NCBI GenBank assembly: GCA_913055735.1
Contig: CAJXKD010000002.1
Coordinates: 908,150-972,149, forward strand
Direction: 5' to 3'
DNA from: an uncultured Rhodospirillales bacterium
GTDB lineage: Bacteria; Pseudomonadota; Alphaproteobacteria; Rhodospirillales; UBA2165
Length of the DNA: 64,000 bases
Made by a program: the position numbers and the translations under genes. The notes beneath the pieces are model-generated. The model made no database searches and had not been told where the DNA came from. It worked only from the letters and a program-made list of their open reading frames with translations. This document shows, in pieces, positions 1 to 7,806 of the stretch. How positions within the stretch are numbered: position 1 is the stretch's first letter; every line of letters begins with the position of its first letter.

Positions 1-154
1 CCGCCGCGCCTGGCGCGACACATTGCCCCGTTTCGCCTTGCGCCCTGCGGCTTTCGATGCCGGTCGCTACGCACGTTTCGCAGTATTTCTTAAAGAGCAC
101 GGCCTGATCGAGACCGTTCAACCGGTGGAAAATTACGCCATCGAACTGCGCTGA
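1..154 (+). CDS. ABC transporter substrate-binding protein, C-terminal fragment (NMT1/THI5-like)
   Basis: The reading frame enters from the left edge (codons begin at base 2) and stops at TGA 152-154, giving about 50 residues. The piece FDAGRYARFAVFLKEHGLI followed by a proline-valine turn and a short end in IELR resembles the last helices of NMT1/THI5-type periplasmic binding proteins, which bring thiamine precursors or similar small molecules to an ABC importer. The call rests only on this tail, so the substrate is unknown and the family is an inference. The next gene starts 146 bases downstream in the same direction but has an unrelated function. Confidence 0.5.
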   Translation, partial: RRAWRDTLPRFALRPAAFDAGRYARFAVFLKEHGLIETVQPVENYAIELR

Positions 155-203
155 CCTCTTGGGCCGGATTTTGCTCTATTTGAGACCGGTTTGCGTTGTC
201 ATG

Positions 204-273
204 CCGCCGGAAAGCCGCTAATTATTTGGCGCTTTTCGGCGGTGGCCCACTGGGCGGCCGTCCCAATAATTAG
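204..273 (+). promoter_or_regulatory. Nested inverted repeats in the leader of the antiporter operon
   Basis: Bases 204-215 pair with 231-242 over 12 positions (one G-U pair), leaving a 15-base loop. Most of that loop (218-229, CTAATTATTTGG) is complementary to 263-273 (CCAATAATTAG), with one bulged base. The two pairings are nested so that the loop of the first stem could pair downstream, as in a pseudoknot or in alternative leader structures. No T-run follows the first stem, so a simple terminator is less likely. The structure ends 16 bases before the ribosome-binding site of the first antiporter gene. Function is inferred from position only. Confidence 0.4.
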
Positions 274-299
274 GTAACGAGCCGATCCAGGGGGCTCTA

Positions 300-803
300 T
301 TGGTTCGATCGCTCTTGTTGGCGCTGGTGTTATTCGGTTTGTGGCTGCTGTTGTCCGGCCACTACACGCCGCTCATCATCGGTTTTGGCATCCTTTCCAG
401 CTTGCTGGTCGCTTTCATCTGTCACCGGATGGATGTGGCGGACCACGAGGGATTTCCCATTCATCTGAGTTCCAGAGCCCTGACCTATTGGCCGTGGCTC
501 GCCTGGGAAATCGTGAAAGCCAACATCGATGTGACCCGCATCATCCTGTCGCCCAAGCTGCCTATCAGCCCTACTCTATTCCAAGTTCCGAGCACTCAAG
601 AAACGGAACTGGGCCACGTCGTCTACGCCAATTCCATCACCTTGACCCCTGGCACGGTGACCGTCGACATCGTCGATGGCATGCTCGAGGTGCATGCCCT
701 GACCCGCGGGGCCGCCGACGAATTGGAGAACGGACGCATGGATCGCAAGGCAACGGCCATGGAAGGGCTTGGCGGTGCGTCAAAAGCCGGAGGCACAGCC
801 TGA
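300..803 (+). CDS. mnhE: Multisubunit Na+/H+ antiporter subunit E (MnhE/MrpE/MbhA family)
   Basis: This 167-residue membrane protein is a small accessory subunit of Mrp-type cation/proton antiporters. Two hydrophobic segments fill residues 3-40. The family signature follows: a W-x-EI-KANIDV stretch near residues 69-79 and YANSITLTPGTVTVDIV near residues 109-125, matching MrpE. The start is TTG at 300, with AGGGGG at 289-294 and a five-base spacer; no ATG fits. It is the first gene of a tightly overlapping operon and its TGA overlaps the next ATG. A poorly conserved hydrophilic tail follows the core domain. Confidence 0.9.
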   Translation: MVRSLLLALVLFGLWLLLSGHYTPLIIGFGILSSLLVAFICHRMDVADHEGFPIHLSSRALTYWPWLAWEIVKANIDVTRIILSPKLPISPTLFQVPSTQETELGHVVYANSITLTPGTVTVDIVDGMLEVHALTRGAADELENGRMDRKATAMEGLGGASKAGGTA

Positions 804-1090
804 TGTTTGTCGCGGCGACTCTCGCTCTCCTCGTGACCATGGCCATGGCGTTGACCCGGGCGTTCCTGGGCCCCACGGTTTATGACCGGATCGTCGCGGT
901 GAACATGTTCGGCACCAAGGCGCTTCTGCTGATCGCGGTTCTCGGATTCCTTACCGAACGCCCGGAATTTTTGGACATTGCCCTGGTCTACGCGCTGATC
1001 AACTTTGTCGGCGTCATCGCGATCATGAAGTTCTTCCGCTACAGCCATCTCGGCATGCCGCATGCCAAAGACGATTTGGGGGACCTGTAA
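803..1090 (+). CDS. mnhF: Multisubunit Na+/H+ antiporter subunit F (MnhF/MrpF/MbhB)
   Basis: A 95-residue protein with three predicted membrane helices. The sequence RAFLGPTVYDRIVAVN near residues 19-34 is the MrpF hallmark, followed by a second helix and by DIALVYALINFVGVIA. Subunit F is a small scaffold subunit next to E and G in the Mrp and Mbh complexes. The ATG at 803 shares bases with the TGA of mnhE, so translation is probably coupled. A longer frame open from 341 is rejected because it would overlap mnhE out of phase and lacks a family match upstream of this methionine. Confidence 0.9.
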   Translation: MFVAATLALLVTMAMALTRAFLGPTVYDRIVAVNMFGTKALLLIAVLGFLTERPEFLDIALVYALINFVGVIAIMKFFRYSHLGMPHAKDDLGDL

Positions 1091-1440
1091 TGGCCGCCGA
1101 TATCGTCAGCTGGATCTTCATCCTTCTCGGCTGCTTCTTCCTGGTCGTCGGCGGCATCGGCGTGCTGCGCCTGCCCGATGTTTACACGCGCATGCACGCG
1201 GCGGGCATCACCGACACCATGGCCACCGGTCTACTGGTCGTTGGCATGGCGTTCCAGGCGGGCTTCACGCTGGTCACGGTGAAACTCCTGCTGATCGTGC
1301 TGTTCACCTTTTTCGCCAGCCCCACCGCGTCACATGCGCTTGCGCAGGCGGCGCTGAGCGCGGGCATCAAGCCTCAGCTGGCAGATGACCGCCGGCCAGG
1401 CGCCAAAGGCGGCGCGCCGTCCGAAGGAGAAGACCGATAG
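1090..1440 (+). CDS. mnhG: Multisubunit Na+/H+ antiporter subunit G (MnhG/MrpG/MbhC)
   Basis: A 116-residue membrane protein of three helices. GGIGVLRLPDVYTRMHAAG near residues 18-36 is the diagnostic MrpG motif, and the third helix ends in the SPTASHALAQAAL stretch typical of the family. The ATG at 1090 overlaps the TAA of mnhF by one base. The last 20 residues are hydrophilic, and the DNA coding for them carries a strong ribosome-binding site (AAGGAGA, 1424-1430) for the next gene. Role: scaffold subunit of the antiporter complex in the inner membrane. Confidence 0.9.
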   Translation: MAADIVSWIFILLGCFFLVVGGIGVLRLPDVYTRMHAAGITDTMATGLLVVGMAFQAGFTLVTVKLLLIVLFTFFASPTASHALAQAALSAGIKPQLADDRRPGAKGGAPSEGEDR

Positions 1441-2027
1441 ATCTTTTTATCGACATTTTCCTGCTACTGCTCATGGCGGCGACGGCCATTGCCATCGTCC
1501 GCAGCCGCAAACTGTTCGCGGCGGTCATGCTGAGCGGTATTTTCAGCCTTATCGCAGCGGTGTTTTACGTGCATCTGACGGCCGTTGATGTCGCTTTCAC
1601 CGAAGCGGCGGTGGGCGCCGGTATCTCGACCCTACTGTTTTTGGCGACACTCGCCCTCACCCACACCTCGACCGAGGAGCCGCACAAGCCCGTGCGTCCG
1701 CTTCCTCTTTTGATCGTCGTCGTCACTGGCGCCGTACTCATATACGGAACGCTCGACATGCCGGCCTATGGCGACCCGGAAGCGCCGCCGAATACACATG
1801 TCATCCCGCGTTATATCAATGAGTCGGGCACCGAAGTCGGTGTGCCCAACATCGTCACCTCGGTGCTGGCAAGCTACCGGGGTTACGACACGCTCGGCGA
1901 AACGGTGGTGATCTTCACCGCCGGCATCGGTGTTCTGGTGCTGCTCGGCCGGGGACGGCGGCGCTGGCGCCCCGGTCTCAAATCGAAAAATGAAGACGAC
2001 GAACCTGGGCGGGGGGCCGAGGCATGA
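1437..2027 (+). CDS. DUF4040/MbhD-MbhE-like antiporter subunit (equivalent to MrpA C-terminus)
   Basis: The frame encodes a DUF4040 domain (about residues 1-80, containing AVDVAFTEAAVGAGISTLLF) fused to an MbhE-like part that ends in the conserved NIVTSVLASYRGYDTLGE motif. In classical Mrp these domains are the C-terminal end of MrpA; in archaeal Mbh they are separate subunits D and E. The nearest ATG (1473) has no ribosome-binding site and would cut off part of the first helix. An AAGGAGA at 1424-1430 sits six bases before ATA 1437, which overlaps the mnhG stop as ATAG. I therefore place the start at ATA 1437, giving about 196 residues; this is inference, and ATG 1473 is the fallback. Confidence 0.85.
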   Translation: MDLFIDIFLLLLMAATAIAIVRSRKLFAAVMLSGIFSLIAAVFYVHLTAVDVAFTEAAVGAGISTLLFLATLALTHTSTEEPHKPVRPLPLLIVVVTGAVLIYGTLDMPAYGDPEAPPNTHVIPRYINESGTEVGVPNIVTSVLASYRGYDTLGETVVIFTAGIGVLVLLGRGRRRWRPGLKSKNEDDEPGRGAEA

Positions 2028-2446
2028 ACCGCCATTCCATCCTCCGCGTCGTGGCGAAGTTCATGATCCCCTACATCATGCTGTTCGCCCTCTATGTTCA
2101 ATTTCACGGTGACTTTGGTCCCGGCGGTGGCTTCCAAGCCGGCGTGATTTTTGCCGTCGGTTTTATCCTGTATGCCCTAATTTTCGGAATCGAGAACGGC
2201 CGCAAGGTCTTGCCCGCCGGTGTCAATCGCATCCTGCTGGCGGGAGGCGTCCTGCTCTACGCTGGCGTCGGCGTCGCGGGCCTCCTGCTGGAGGGGAATT
2301 ATCTCGACTATTTTGTCCTCGCACACGATCCGGTGCATGGCCAACACTTGGGAATCCTCCTGGTTGAACTCGGCGTCGGTATCACCGTTGCCTCGACCAT
2401 GATCGCGCTGTTCTACGTGTTCTCCGGACAGGATGTGCGGCGATGA
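2024..2446 (+). CDS. mnhB: Multisubunit Na+/H+ antiporter subunit B (MnhB/MrpB/MbhF)
   Basis: A 140-residue protein with four predicted helices. The N-terminal part contains ALYVQFHGDFGPGGGFQAGV near residues 21-40, the signature of MrpB and of the MbhF subunit, in which the glycine-rich stretch is almost invariant. ATG 2024 overlaps the TGA of the preceding gene as ATGA, and its own TGA overlaps the start of mnhC. In Mrp structures this subunit lies beside the MrpA C-terminal region and helps form the cation path. Confidence 0.92.
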   Translation: MNRHSILRVVAKFMIPYIMLFALYVQFHGDFGPGGGFQAGVIFAVGFILYALIFGIENGRKVLPAGVNRILLAGGVLLYAGVGVAGLLLEGNYLDYFVLAHDPVHGQHLGILLVELGVGITVASTMIALFYVFSGQDVRR

Positions 2447-2799
2447 ACGTGCTCGGCCTGTTCAACTATTGGATCGTGGTTATCCTCATGATGGCCGGCT
2501 TCTACGTGGTCATTGCCCAGGAGAACATGATCAAAAAGCTGGTCGGGTTGAACGTGTTCCAAGTTGCGGTATTCGTTTTCTACATCTCCATGAGCAAGAT
2601 CGACGGCGCGACCGCGCCGATCCTGGGTGACGAATTCGAGGTCTATGCTAATCCCCTCCCCCACGTGTTGATCCTCACCGCCATCGTCGTCGGCGTCGCG
2701 ACGACCGCCCTCGGCCTCGCGCTCATTGTGCGTATCCGCGACGCCTACGACACCGTCGAGGACGACGAAATCCAGCGCATCGAGGAGACCGAGGCGTGA
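2443..2799 (+). CDS. mnhC: Multisubunit Na+/H+ antiporter subunit C, NuoK-like (MnhC/MrpC/MbhG)
   Basis: A 118-residue protein with three helices, homologous to NuoK of respiratory complex I. Helix 1 holds the N-terminal YWIVVILMMAGFYVVIAQENM stretch, helix 2 follows a KKLVGLNVFQVAVF sequence, and the loop YANPLPHVLILTAIVVGVA matches the conserved MrpC region. It bridges the small subunits and the antiporter-like D subunits. ATG 2443 and the mnhB stop overlap as ATGA. The stop at 2797-2799 overlaps the GTG of the next gene. Confidence 0.92.
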   Translation: MNVLGLFNYWIVVILMMAGFYVVIAQENMIKKLVGLNVFQVAVFVFYISMSKIDGATAPILGDEFEVYANPLPHVLILTAIVVGVATTALGLALIVRIRDAYDTVEDDEIQRIEETEA

Positions 2800-4277
2800 T
2801 CTCAGCCCACCTTCCGATCCTACAGGTGGTGGTGCCGTTGATCGCCGCCCCGCTCGGCTTGTTGTTCCGGCGCACCCCTAATCTGGCGTGGCTGCTGACC
2901 CTGGTAATCAGCTGGTTGACGCTCGCCATATCGGTGGCTTTGCTGGCGCAAGTTCTGACCGGCGGACCAATTTCCTATGAGCTCGGCAGTTGGGCGCCGC
3001 CATGGGGCATCGAATACCGGATCGATATTCTGTCGGCCTTTGTGCTGCTGATCGTGTCCGGTGTCGGCGCGCTGGTTATCCTCTATGCACGCCAAAGCGT
3101 CGAAGCGGAAATACCCGGCGACCGCATTTATCTGTTCTACACCATGTATCTGCTGGCGCTCGCCGGTCTGTTGGGGATCGTAACCACCGGCGACGCCTTC
3201 AATCTGTTCGTTTTCCTCGAAATTTCGTCGCTGTCGTCCTACGTACTAATCGCGCTCGGCGCCGAGCGGCGCGCGCTCACCGCCGCCTTCCGGTATCTCG
3301 TCCTCGGCACCATCGGCGCGACCTTCTACGTCATCGGCGTCGGCCTGATGTATCAGATGACCGGCACCCTCAACATCGCCGATCTCGCCGCACGTTTGCC
3401 CGATGTCGTGCAAACCCGGACCATGCTCGTCGCCATCGGCTTCCTCACCGTCGGCATCGGCCTCAAGCTCGGCCTGTTCCCGGTGCATGTGTGGCTTCCC
3501 AACGCTTACACCTACGCGCCGTCGGTGGTTACGGCTTTCCTCGCCGCGACGGCGACCAAGGTCGCGGTCTACGTGCTGCTGCGCATGTACTACACGGTGT
3601 TCCAAGGACACCTTTTTGCGCCGCTGCCCGTCGACGAAATCCTGTTCGTGCTCGGCATCCTGGCGATGCTCGCCATGTCGGCGGTGGCCATTTTCCAGAC
3701 CAACGCCAAGCGCCTGCTCGCCTATTCGAGTGTCGCGCAGATCGGCTACATGATCCTCGGCATCAGTCTGGTGACCGTGACTGGCCTCACCGCCGGCGTC
3801 CTGCATCTGTTCAATCACGCACTCATGAAAGCGGCGCTGTTCCTCGCCCTCGGCTGCGTGTTTTTGCGCATCCGCTCGGCCAAGGTCGATGACATGGCGG
3901 GCCTCGGCAAAGCCATGCCTTGGACCATGGCGGCCTTCGTGCTCGGTGGGTTCAGCCTCATCGGCGTGCCGCTCACCGTCGGTTTCATCAGCAAGTGGTA
4001 TCTGATCCTCGCCGCGTTGGAAAAAGATTGGTGGTGGCTTGCCGCCATTATCCTGATCAGTTCGCTGCTCGCCGTGATCTATATCTGGCGCGTGGTCGAG
4101 GTGGCTTATTTCCGTGCCCGGCCGGCCGAGGCGCCACCGGTCACCGAGGCGCCCTTGTTCATGCTGGTGCCCATGTGGGCGCTGGTCCTCGCCAACATCT
4201 ATTTCGGTATCGATACCGATCTGACCGTCGGCACCGCCGCGCGCGCCGCGCAGTTTCTGATGGGAGTGGGAAGTTGA
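2796..4277 (+). CDS. mnhD: Antiporter-like subunit D, first copy (MnhD/MrpD, NuoL/M/N family)
   Basis: This 493-residue, roughly 14-helix protein belongs to the proton-conducting family of complex I subunits NuoL/M/N. The two residues needed for ion transport are seen: Glu142 in LFVFLEIS (helix 5) and Lys224 in GLKLGLFPVHVWLP (helix 7). The downstream APSVVTAFLAATATKVAVYV and FNHALMKAALFLALG stretches also match MrpD. The start is GTG 2796, overlapping the mnhC stop as GTGA. It is the first of three D-type subunits in the operon and the most MrpD-like. Confidence 0.93.
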   Translation: MISAHLPILQVVVPLIAAPLGLLFRRTPNLAWLLTLVISWLTLAISVALLAQVLTGGPISYELGSWAPPWGIEYRIDILSAFVLLIVSGVGALVILYARQSVEAEIPGDRIYLFYTMYLLALAGLLGIVTTGDAFNLFVFLEISSLSSYVLIALGAERRALTAAFRYLVLGTIGATFYVIGVGLMYQMTGTLNIADLAARLPDVVQTRTMLVAIGFLTVGIGLKLGLFPVHVWLPNAYTYAPSVVTAFLAATATKVAVYVLLRMYYTVFQGHLFAPLPVDEILFVLGILAMLAMSAVAIFQTNAKRLLAYSSVAQIGYMILGISLVTVTGLTAGVLHLFNHALMKAALFLALGCVFLRIRSAKVDDMAGLGKAMPWTMAAFVLGGFSLIGVPLTVGFISKWYLILAALEKDWWWLAAIILISSLLAVIYIWRVVEVAYFRARPAEAPPVTEAPLFMLVPMWALVLANIYFGIDTDLTVGTAARAAQFLMGVGS

Positions 4278-5764
4278 GCGCCGATACCGCCATCCTCGCC
4301 GCCCTCGCCACGCCCTTGATCGGCGGGCTGTTGATTTTGCTGACGGGATCGATCCCCAATCTGCGCGAAGCCGTGACCCTGGTGACGGCGGCGGTGCTGT
4401 TCCTCATTGTCGCCTCCATCACGCCAACGGTTTTGGCGGGCGACCGGCCGGAAGTTACGTTACTGCAGATGCTGCCGGGCCTCGACATCACCTTCCGCGT
4501 CGAACCGCTCGGCATGTTGTTCGGGCTCATCGCCTCCGGCCTATGGATCATCAATTCGATCTATTCCATCGGCTATATGCGCGGCAACGACGAAGGCCAT
4601 CAGACGCGCTTCTATTTCTTCTTCGCCGTTGCCCTGTCGAGCGCCGTCGGCGTCGCCTTCTCCGGTAACATGCTGACGCTGTTCGTCTGCTACGAGGTCC
4701 TGACCCTCAGCACCTATCCGCTGGTCACCCATCACGGCGACGCCAACTCGCTGCGCTCGGGCCGCATCTATATGGGCATCCTGCTCGGCACCTCCATCGG
4801 CCTGCTGCTGTTCGGTATGGTGTGGACCTGGCATGTCGCCGGCACCCTCAACTTCACCCAGGGCGGCATTTTGGAGGGCAAGGCCGACGAAACCATCACC
4901 GTCGCGCTGCTGTTCCTCTATATGTTCGGTATCGGCAAGGCGGCGCTCATGCCCATCCACCGCTGGCTGCCCGCCGCCATGGTCGCGCCGACCCCGGTGA
5001 GCGCCCTGTTGCATGCCGTCGCCGTGGTCAAGGCGGGCGCCTTCACCGTGGTGAAGGTCATCGTCTATATCTTCGGGGTTGATTTCCTGGCCGACACCGG
5101 CGCCACGGAATGGCTGATGATCGTCGCCGCCGCGACACTGCTGATAGCCTCCGTCGTCGCCATGCGCAAGGACAACCTCAAGGCGCGGCTCGCCTATTCG
5201 ACCATCAGCCAACTGTCCTACATCGTACTCGGCGCGGCGCTGGTCACGGGCACCGCCATCATCGGCGCCGGGATGCATCTCGCCATGCACGCCATGGGCA
5301 AGATCACCCTGTTCTTCTGCGCCGGCGCCATCTACACCGCTGCGCATAAGACCGAGATCAGCCAACTCAACGGCATCGGCCGCACCATGCCCATCACCAT
5401 GGGCGCCTTCGCCATCGCGTCCCTCAGCATCATCGGCATCCCGCCGTTGGGCGGCTCCTGGAGCAAGTTCCAATTGATGCTCGGCGCCGCCGAGGGCGAT
5501 CACCTCGTCTATGTGTTTGTTTACGCAGCATCATCGCTGTTGAGCGCCGCCTATCTGGTGCCCATCATCGCGCGCGCCTTCCTGCTGCCGCCCGAGGCGA
5601 AGTCGGCCGGCGCCGCCGCGGCCCACGAAGGCGGCATCCAGGAAGCGCCGCTGCCCTGCCTGATCGCCTTGTGCACCACGGCGGTCGGCGCCATCGCCCT
5701 TTTCTTCTACGCCGACGCCATCGCGGCGTTGCTTGCCCCCATCACCGGCCCCATAACCGGTTAG
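4274..5764 (+). CDS. Antiporter-like subunit D, second copy
   Basis: A second NuoL/M/N-family antiporter subunit of 496 residues. Glu141 in FVCYEVLTL and Lys222 in FGIGKAALMPIHRWLP match the helix 5 glutamate and helix 7 lysine required for proton movement; PTPVSALLHAVAVVKAG is the conserved helix 7-8 stretch. TTG 4274 overlaps the stop of the first D gene as TTGA, consistent with coupled translation. The frame is open much further upstream (from 3920), but that part only shadows the first D gene. This copy is closer to NuoL/NuoM-like D subunits than to MrpD proper. Confidence 0.88.
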   Translation: MSADTAILAALATPLIGGLLILLTGSIPNLREAVTLVTAAVLFLIVASITPTVLAGDRPEVTLLQMLPGLDITFRVEPLGMLFGLIASGLWIINSIYSIGYMRGNDEGHQTRFYFFFAVALSSAVGVAFSGNMLTLFVCYEVLTLSTYPLVTHHGDANSLRSGRIYMGILLGTSIGLLLFGMVWTWHVAGTLNFTQGGILEGKADETITVALLFLYMFGIGKAALMPIHRWLPAAMVAPTPVSALLHAVAVVKAGAFTVVKVIVYIFGVDFLADTGATEWLMIVAAATLLIASVVAMRKDNLKARLAYSTISQLSYIVLGAALVTGTAIIGAGMHLAMHAMGKITLFFCAGAIYTAAHKTEISQLNGIGRTMPITMGAFAIASLSIIGIPPLGGSWSKFQLMLGAAEGDHLVYVFVYAASSLLSAAYLVPIIARAFLLPPEAKSAGAAAAHEGGIQEAPLPCLIALCTTAVGAIALFFYADAIAALLAPITGPITG

Positions 5765-5783
5765 ATCGAGACGGGAGCCCGAC

Positions 5784-6080
5784 ATGGAACAACCTGGCCA
5801 AGAAGAGTTCTTCCGCCATCCCGACCGCCGCGCGGAAGGCGAGAAGACCAATTGGATCGACCGCCGCCGCAACGTGCACAAGATCTTCTGGGTGCTGGTG
5901 GTCGTGTGTGCCGCGCTGATGGCGTCCGATCTGCTGCTGCACAAACATTCCAAGTTCGGCTTCGAACATTGGTTCGGCTTTTTCGGCTTCTACGGTTTCT
6001 GCTTGTCGTTCCTGCTGGTGATCACATCGAAGCAACTGCGCAAGATCCTGATGCGCGGCGAGGATTACTATGATCGCTAG
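5784..6080 (+). CDS. Small two-helix membrane protein between D2 and D3
   Basis: A 98-residue protein with a charged N-terminus (about 33 residues including a DRRAE and a DRRR cluster) and two hydrophobic helices at about residues 34-51 and 62-82, ending in basic and acidic residues. I do not recognise a named family. It lies 19 bases after the second D gene and overlaps the third by 11 bases, with a GACGGGAG ribosome-binding site before ATG 5784. The placement suggests an accessory subunit of the same complex, linking the two extra D proteins. That role is inferred from the operon only. Confidence 0.75.
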   Translation: MEQPGQEEFFRHPDRRAEGEKTNWIDRRRNVHKIFWVLVVVCAALMASDLLLHKHSKFGFEHWFGFFGFYGFCLSFLLVITSKQLRKILMRGEDYYDR

Positions 6081-7761
6081 CATCCCGCCCGGACTGATCA
6101 TGATCCTCGGCGCCGTTTTGGTGCCGTTCCTGCCCGCGCGCGTGCGCGGCGCCTACATGCTCGCGCTCCCCATCCTCGGGCTGTGGCAGTTGCTGATGCT
6201 CGACATGGGCTCGTTCGGGCAGATGACGCTGTTCGGCTACGAGCTGATGCATGTGCGCGTCGATAAGCTCAGCTTCATTTTCGGCGTCATCTTCTATATC
6301 GCCGCCATCGTCGGGGTGATCTATGCGCTCCACACCAACGACAAGATGGAGCAGACCTCGGCCACCGCCTATATGGGCGCGGCCATCGGCGCCGCTTTCG
6401 CCGGCGACCTCATCACCCTGTTCATCTATTGGGAACTGACGGCCATCACCTCGGTGTTCGTCGTCTGGGCGGGGCGCACGCAACACGCCTATAGGGCGGG
6501 CTTCCGCTATCTGATCGTTCAGGTGACGTCGGGCGTGCTGCTGCTCGCGGGCGCGGTCATGCACGCCCAGGAAACGGGCTCGTTCGCCTTCGATTTCATC
6601 GGCATCGACAGTACGGGCGGCTGGCTGATCCTTGCCGCCTTCGGCATCAAGTGCGCCTTCCCGCTGCTGCACAACTGGCTGCAAGATGCCTATCCGGAAT
6701 CGAGCCCCACCGGCACCGTGTTCCTGTCGGCCTTCACCACCAAGCTCGCCGTCTATGCCCTGGCGCGCGGTTATCCCGGCACGGAAATGCTGATCTGGAT
6801 CGGCATCACCATGACCGCCTTCCCCATCTTCTACGCGGTGATCGAGAATGATCTGCGCCGGGTGCTCGCCTACAGCCTCAACAACCAGTTGGGCTTCATG
6901 GTGGCGGGCGTCGGCATCGGCACCGAACTGGCGATCAACGGCGCGGCCAGCCACGCCTTCGCGCACATCCTCTATAAGGCGCTGTTGTTCATGTCCATGG
7001 GCGCGGTGCTGCACCGAACGGGCACCGCCAAGGGCTCCGAACTCGGCGGGCTTTATCGAACCATGCCGTGGACGGCGGGTTTCTGTATCGTCGGCTCGGC
7101 CTCCATTTCTGCTTTTCCGCTGTTCTCCGGTTTCGTCACCAAGACCATGATCCTGACCGCGGCGGCATCCGAAGGCTACCTGATCCCCTATCTTGTGCTG
7201 CTGTTCGCGTCGGCGGGCGTGTTCCACCATTCGGGCATCAAGATCCCCTTCTTCGCCTTCTTCGCTCATGATTCCGGCATGCGGCCCAAGGAAGCACCGG
7301 CCAACATGCTCGTCGCCATGTTCCTGACGGCGGCGCTGTGCATCGGCATCGGCGTTTATCCCGATCCGCTCTATGCGATCCTGCCCTATGAGGTGACCTA
7401 CATCCCCTACACCACCGAGCATGTGATCAGCGATCTGCAATTGCTGATGTTCTCGGCGCTCGCCTTCGCCGTGCTGCAACGCACCGGGCTGTATCCGCCG
7501 GAACTGCGCTCGACGGTGCTGGATTTCGATTGGAGCTACCGCCGCCTCGCCCCCGCCGTCGTCGGCTGGGCCTTCAAGGATGGCGGGCAGATTTGGGCGG
7601 CCTTGATCGGCGGGTTGCAGCGGATATTGCGCGGCATCATCCAGGCGGTGTTCCACCTGCACGGCCCCGACGGCGTCATGGCCCGCACGCAAGAGATCGG
7701 CCGCTCCGCCCTGGTCATCACCGTGTTGCTGGTGATCTTCCTCGTCGCGTTTTATGTTTAG
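6070..7761 (+). CDS. Antiporter-like subunit D, third copy
   Basis: A third NuoL/M/N-family protein, 563 residues, longer than the other two because of an added C-terminal region (about residues 470-563) with a further terminal helix. The functional pair is retained: Glu122 in FIYWELTAI and Lys194 in GIKCAFPLLHNWLQ. A second lysine-containing stretch, SAFTTKLAVYALARG, follows. ATG 6070 lies inside the end of the small protein gene. It is the last gene of the operon and is followed after 45 bases by the convergent NACHT gene. Confidence 0.87.
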   Translation: MIASIPPGLIMILGAVLVPFLPARVRGAYMLALPILGLWQLLMLDMGSFGQMTLFGYELMHVRVDKLSFIFGVIFYIAAIVGVIYALHTNDKMEQTSATAYMGAAIGAAFAGDLITLFIYWELTAITSVFVVWAGRTQHAYRAGFRYLIVQVTSGVLLLAGAVMHAQETGSFAFDFIGIDSTGGWLILAAFGIKCAFPLLHNWLQDAYPESSPTGTVFLSAFTTKLAVYALARGYPGTEMLIWIGITMTAFPIFYAVIENDLRRVLAYSLNNQLGFMVAGVGIGTELAINGAASHAFAHILYKALLFMSMGAVLHRTGTAKGSELGGLYRTMPWTAGFCIVGSASISAFPLFSGFVTKTMILTAAASEGYLIPYLVLLFASAGVFHHSGIKIPFFAFFAHDSGMRPKEAPANMLVAMFLTAALCIGIGVYPDPLYAILPYEVTYIPYTTEHVISDLQLLMFSALAFAVLQRTGLYPPELRSTVLDFDWSYRRLAPAVVGWAFKDGGQIWAALIGGLQRILRGIIQAVFHLHGPDGVMARTQEIGRSALVITVLLVIFLVAFYV

Positions 7762-7806
7762 GTTGGCTTTGGCAAGGCTTCTTCTGGTGTTGGTCCAGTA
7801 GCGCCT

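Noticed and set aside
4541-5503. Antisense frame of about 320 codons opposite the second D subunit
   Set aside because: Composition dominated by Gly, Asp, His and Gln in a shadow pattern.
6022-7692. Long antisense reading frame opposite the third D subunit (about 556 codons)
   Set aside because: Very His/Arg/Glu/Asp-rich composition typical of a shadow frame, no motif.
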